Source: Celeribacter marinus
GTDB lineage: Bacteria > Pseudomonadota > Alphaproteobacteria > Rhodobacterales > Rhodobacteraceae
DNA length: 64,000 bases
NCBI RefSeq assembly: GCF_001308265.1
Contig: NZ_CP012023.1
Span: 2,060,932-2,124,931 of the forward strand
Reading direction: 5' to 3'
This document shows, one piece after another, positions 62,329 to 64,000 of this stretch. The position numbers were made by a program, and so were the translations under genes. How positions within the stretch are numbered: position 1 is the first letter of the stretch; every line of letters starts with the position of its first letter. Under the pieces are notes generated by a model. That model searched no databases, was not told where the DNA came from, and saw nothing but the letters and a program-made list of their open reading frames with translations.

Positions 62329-62737
62329 TATTCTCTCTTTTCATATTCTCAAGCGCCCACCACACGGCCCCCGCAAGGGCACCAGACCCCATGTGCACTG
62401 CCAATATCGCCCAATTCATCGTCGTCGCGCCCCCCGACATAGGCGCAAACGCCTGCTCGCTTATCGGGAAATACAACACCCCCAAGAAGGCCCCGATCCC
62501 AAGTGCCCAGCCGATGGTGGACCGCGCTCCTAGCGCGACACGCACAACAAGTGCGGGCGACGTGGTAATCCACCCAATGACGACCGCCAACAACACCCCG
62601 GCATTCGTGTCAAAGCGACCATAAATTACATCGTATCCAAGCGACAATGCGAGTACGCCAACCGCCACACCGAACATCCAACCCCGCACAAGGTGATGCG
62701 GAATACGGCGCTCGATAAAGGTAAGATCAATACTCAT
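62321..62737 (-). CDS. Small polytopic membrane protein linked to the pyrimidine-type transporter
   Basis: 138-residue protein with about four hydrophobic segments (LVRGWMFGVAVGVLALSLGY, AGVLLAVVIGWITTSPALVV, STIGWALGIGAFLGVLYFPI, ILAVHMGSGALAGAVWWALE). I recognise no family. It lies between the hydantoinase (9 bases) and the ATPase (8-base overlap), so it is part of the same operon and may help uptake or assembly. Confidence 0.8.
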   Translation of the reverse strand: MSIDLTFIERRIPHHLVRGWMFGVAVGVLALSLGYDVIYGRFDTNAGVLLAVVIGWITTSPALVVRVALGARSTIGWALGIGAFLGVLYFPISEQAFAPMSGGATTMNWAILAVHMGSGALAGAVWWALENMKRENNG

Positions 62738-62746
62738 ATTGCGAGT

Positions 62747-64000
62747 TTACACCCCTGTCGCCGGAATGCCCGAACGCAGCACGGGCTGCGGCGCGGTCAA
62801 CTCTTTCCATTTCGACAACGCCGTGTTCACGGTCGCATTCGGATCGCGGGCAACGAATTCACCATGTCCCTCTTTGGTGGTCAATTCACCGTCTGTGACG
62901 GCGACATAGCCACGGCTCAAAACGTAGCGTGGCAACCCAGAAACTTCGATCCCCTCGAACACATTATAATCGATCGCCGAGGCTTGGGTGTCGGCGCTGA
63001 TCACCTTGGTCTTGTTGGGATCAAGAACGATGATATCGGCATCTGCCCCCACAAGGACTGCGCCCTTTTTCGGATAACAATTCAATATCTTGGCGATATT
63101 GGTTGAGGTCACAGCGACAAATTCGTTCATCGTAATCCGACCCGTTTCAACCCCCGTGGTCCACAACACGGGCAAGCGATCCTCAAGGCCGCCTGTCCCG
63201 TTCGGGATCTTGGAAAAATCGCCGATGCCATTGCGCTTTTGCTCGGTCGTAAAGGCACAATGATCGGTCGCGACACACGACAACGTGCCAGAGGCCAGAC
63301 CCGCCCAAAGGCTGTCTTGGTGGTGTTTATTGCGAAACGGCGGTGACATCACACGGCGTGCCGCGTGGTCCCAATCTTCATGGAAATACTCGCTCTCGTC
63401 GAGCACAAGGTGCTGAATGAGCGGCTCGCCCCAGACCCGTTTGCCCTGCATCTTTGCGCGCCGGATCGCCTCGTGGCTTTCCTCGCAGGACGTATGCACA
63501 ACATAAAGCGGCGCGCCGGCCATATCGGCAATCATAATGGCGCGGTTTGTGGCCTCGCCCTCTACCTGAGGCGGGCGCGAATAGGCGTGCGCCTCGGGGC
63601 CAGTGTTGCCCTCCGCCAAAAGTTGCGCGGTGAGTTCCGCCACCACATCGCCATTTTCAGCGTGCACAAGCGGGGTCGCACCAAGTTCGGCACAGCGTTT
63701 GAACGAGGCATAAAGCTCGTCGTCATTCACCATCAACGCGCCTTTGTAAGCGAGGAAGTGTTTGAAACTGTTGATCCCTTTTTCTTGCGTGATGATTTTC
63801 ATCTCGTCAAAGACCTGTTCGCCCCACCATGTAATCGCCATGTGAAACGAATAATCGCAAGCGGCGCGCGCTGATTTATTGTCCCACACCTTGAGCGCAT
63901 CCAAGAGGCTCTCACCGGGGGCGGGCAGACAAAAATCGACCACCATCGTGGTCCCGCCCGCAAGTGCCGCGCGGGTGCCAGAGGCGAAATCATCGGCGCT
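62747..64000 (-). CDS. hydA: Hydantoinase/dihydropyrimidinase, N-terminus beyond the window
   Basis: Cyclic amidohydrolase that opens dihydropyrimidine (or hydantoin) rings, the second step of reductive pyrimidine degradation. The visible 417 residues begin SADDFASGTRAALAGGTTMV and run open to the right edge, missing about 70 N-terminal residues with the HxH metal site. Seen are TPLVHAENGDVVAEL (metal His), LYVVHTSCEESHEAI, VATDHCAFTTEQK (metal Asp) and GADADIIVLDPNKTKVISA. Upstream of the small membrane protein and transporter genes in one operon. Substrate inferred from family and context. Confidence 0.93.
   Translation of the reverse strand, partial: SADDFASGTRAALAGGTTMVVDFCLPAPGESLLDALKVWDNKSARAACDYSFHMAITWWGEQVFDEMKIITQEKGINSFKHFLAYKGALMVNDDELYASFKRCAELGATPLVHAENGDVVAELTAQLLAEGNTGPEAHAYSRPPQVEGEATNRAIMIADMAGAPLYVVHTSCEESHEAIRRAKMQGKRVWGEPLIQHLVLDESEYFHEDWDHAARRVMSPPFRNKHHQDSLWAGLASGTLSCVATDHCAFTTEQKRNGIGDFSKIPNGTGGLEDRLPVLWTTGVETGRITMNEFVAVTSTNIAKILNCYPKKGAVLVGADADIIVLDPNKTKVISADTQASAIDYNVFEGIEVSGLPRYVLSRGYVAVTDGELTTKEGHGEFVARDPNATVNTALSKWKELTAPQPVLRSGIPATGV

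Overview
The window reads as a chromosomal segment of an alphaproteobacterium in the Rhodobacteraceae (Roseobacter group or close kin). The pointers are: moderately high GC; a gene transfer agent (GTA) head cluster in the order small terminase, large terminase, portal, protease, capsid; a very long class II ribonucleotide reductase; the set DUF2849, sulfite reductase, CysH, DUF934, ferredoxin-NADP reductase; CoxM/CoxS/XdhC genes; and an FNR-type box. Most genes are ordinary core genes. No CRISPR array, insertion sequence, integrase or rRNA was seen. One tRNA, Pro(TGG), is present.

Layout. 1-4423 (minus): GTA genes g1 to g5, the capsid gene cut by the left edge. 4747-5520 (plus): a voltage-gated-type K+ channel with a C-terminal zinc ribbon. 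5566-11455 (minus): mltG, fabF, acpP, fabG and fabD, with an unrelated plus-strand gene (8291-8941) inserted between acpP and fabF. 11609-12832: a pilin-like peptide and a membrane protein. 13158-14377: rpsF-rpsR-rplI. 14549-16468: a lytic transglycosylase lipoprotein and trigger factor. 16878-20851: a small protein and nrdJ, followed by an 882-base gene-free stretch up to tRNA-Pro. 22001-30914: DUF192, double cold-shock protein, pdxH, fabI, a LysE exporter, gpt, an aminotransferase, a PpiD/SurA-type chaperone and trpE. 30998-35693: an Lrp regulator divergent from a sulfur assimilation operon. 35881-37428: a low-complexity Ala/Thr/Asp lipoprotein, then infC with an ATA start. 37567-39926: CoxM, CoxS and XdhC without CoxL. 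39927-40338: a candidate FNR-activated small RNA. 40339-44634: a FadJ-like enzyme, three small proteins and a FliM/FliN-domain protein. 44734-57278: an apparent short-chain fatty acid module. 57409-58722: a FemAB-like acyltransferase and a DUF1801 protein. 58798-64000 (minus): an NMT1/THI5-type ABC transporter next to a hydantoinase/dihydropyrimidinase cut by the right edge.

How parts fit together. In 44734-57278 a sodium-solute-symporter-type histidine kinase, a small membrane protein, an output-less receiver, an ScfR-type regulator, a five-gene branched-chain-amino-acid-type ABC transporter and acetyl-CoA synthetase sit side by side. This resembles the acetate switch of other bacteria, where a symporter-kinase controls acs. 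The sulfur operon pairs siroheme sulfite reductase with an iron-sulfur APS/PAPS reductase that is fused in frame to DUF934, and with the reductase that could feed it electrons. The right-edge operon looks like uptake plus reductive catabolism of pyrimidines.

The least explained element is at 40035-40194 (minus). An FNR box lies exactly 22 bases from a -10-like hexamer, followed by about 160 bases with no convincing gene. That stretch carries an anti-Shine-Dalgarno hairpin and ends in a strong intrinsic terminator. I read it as a possible anaerobically induced sRNA, analogous in logic to enterobacterial FnrS.
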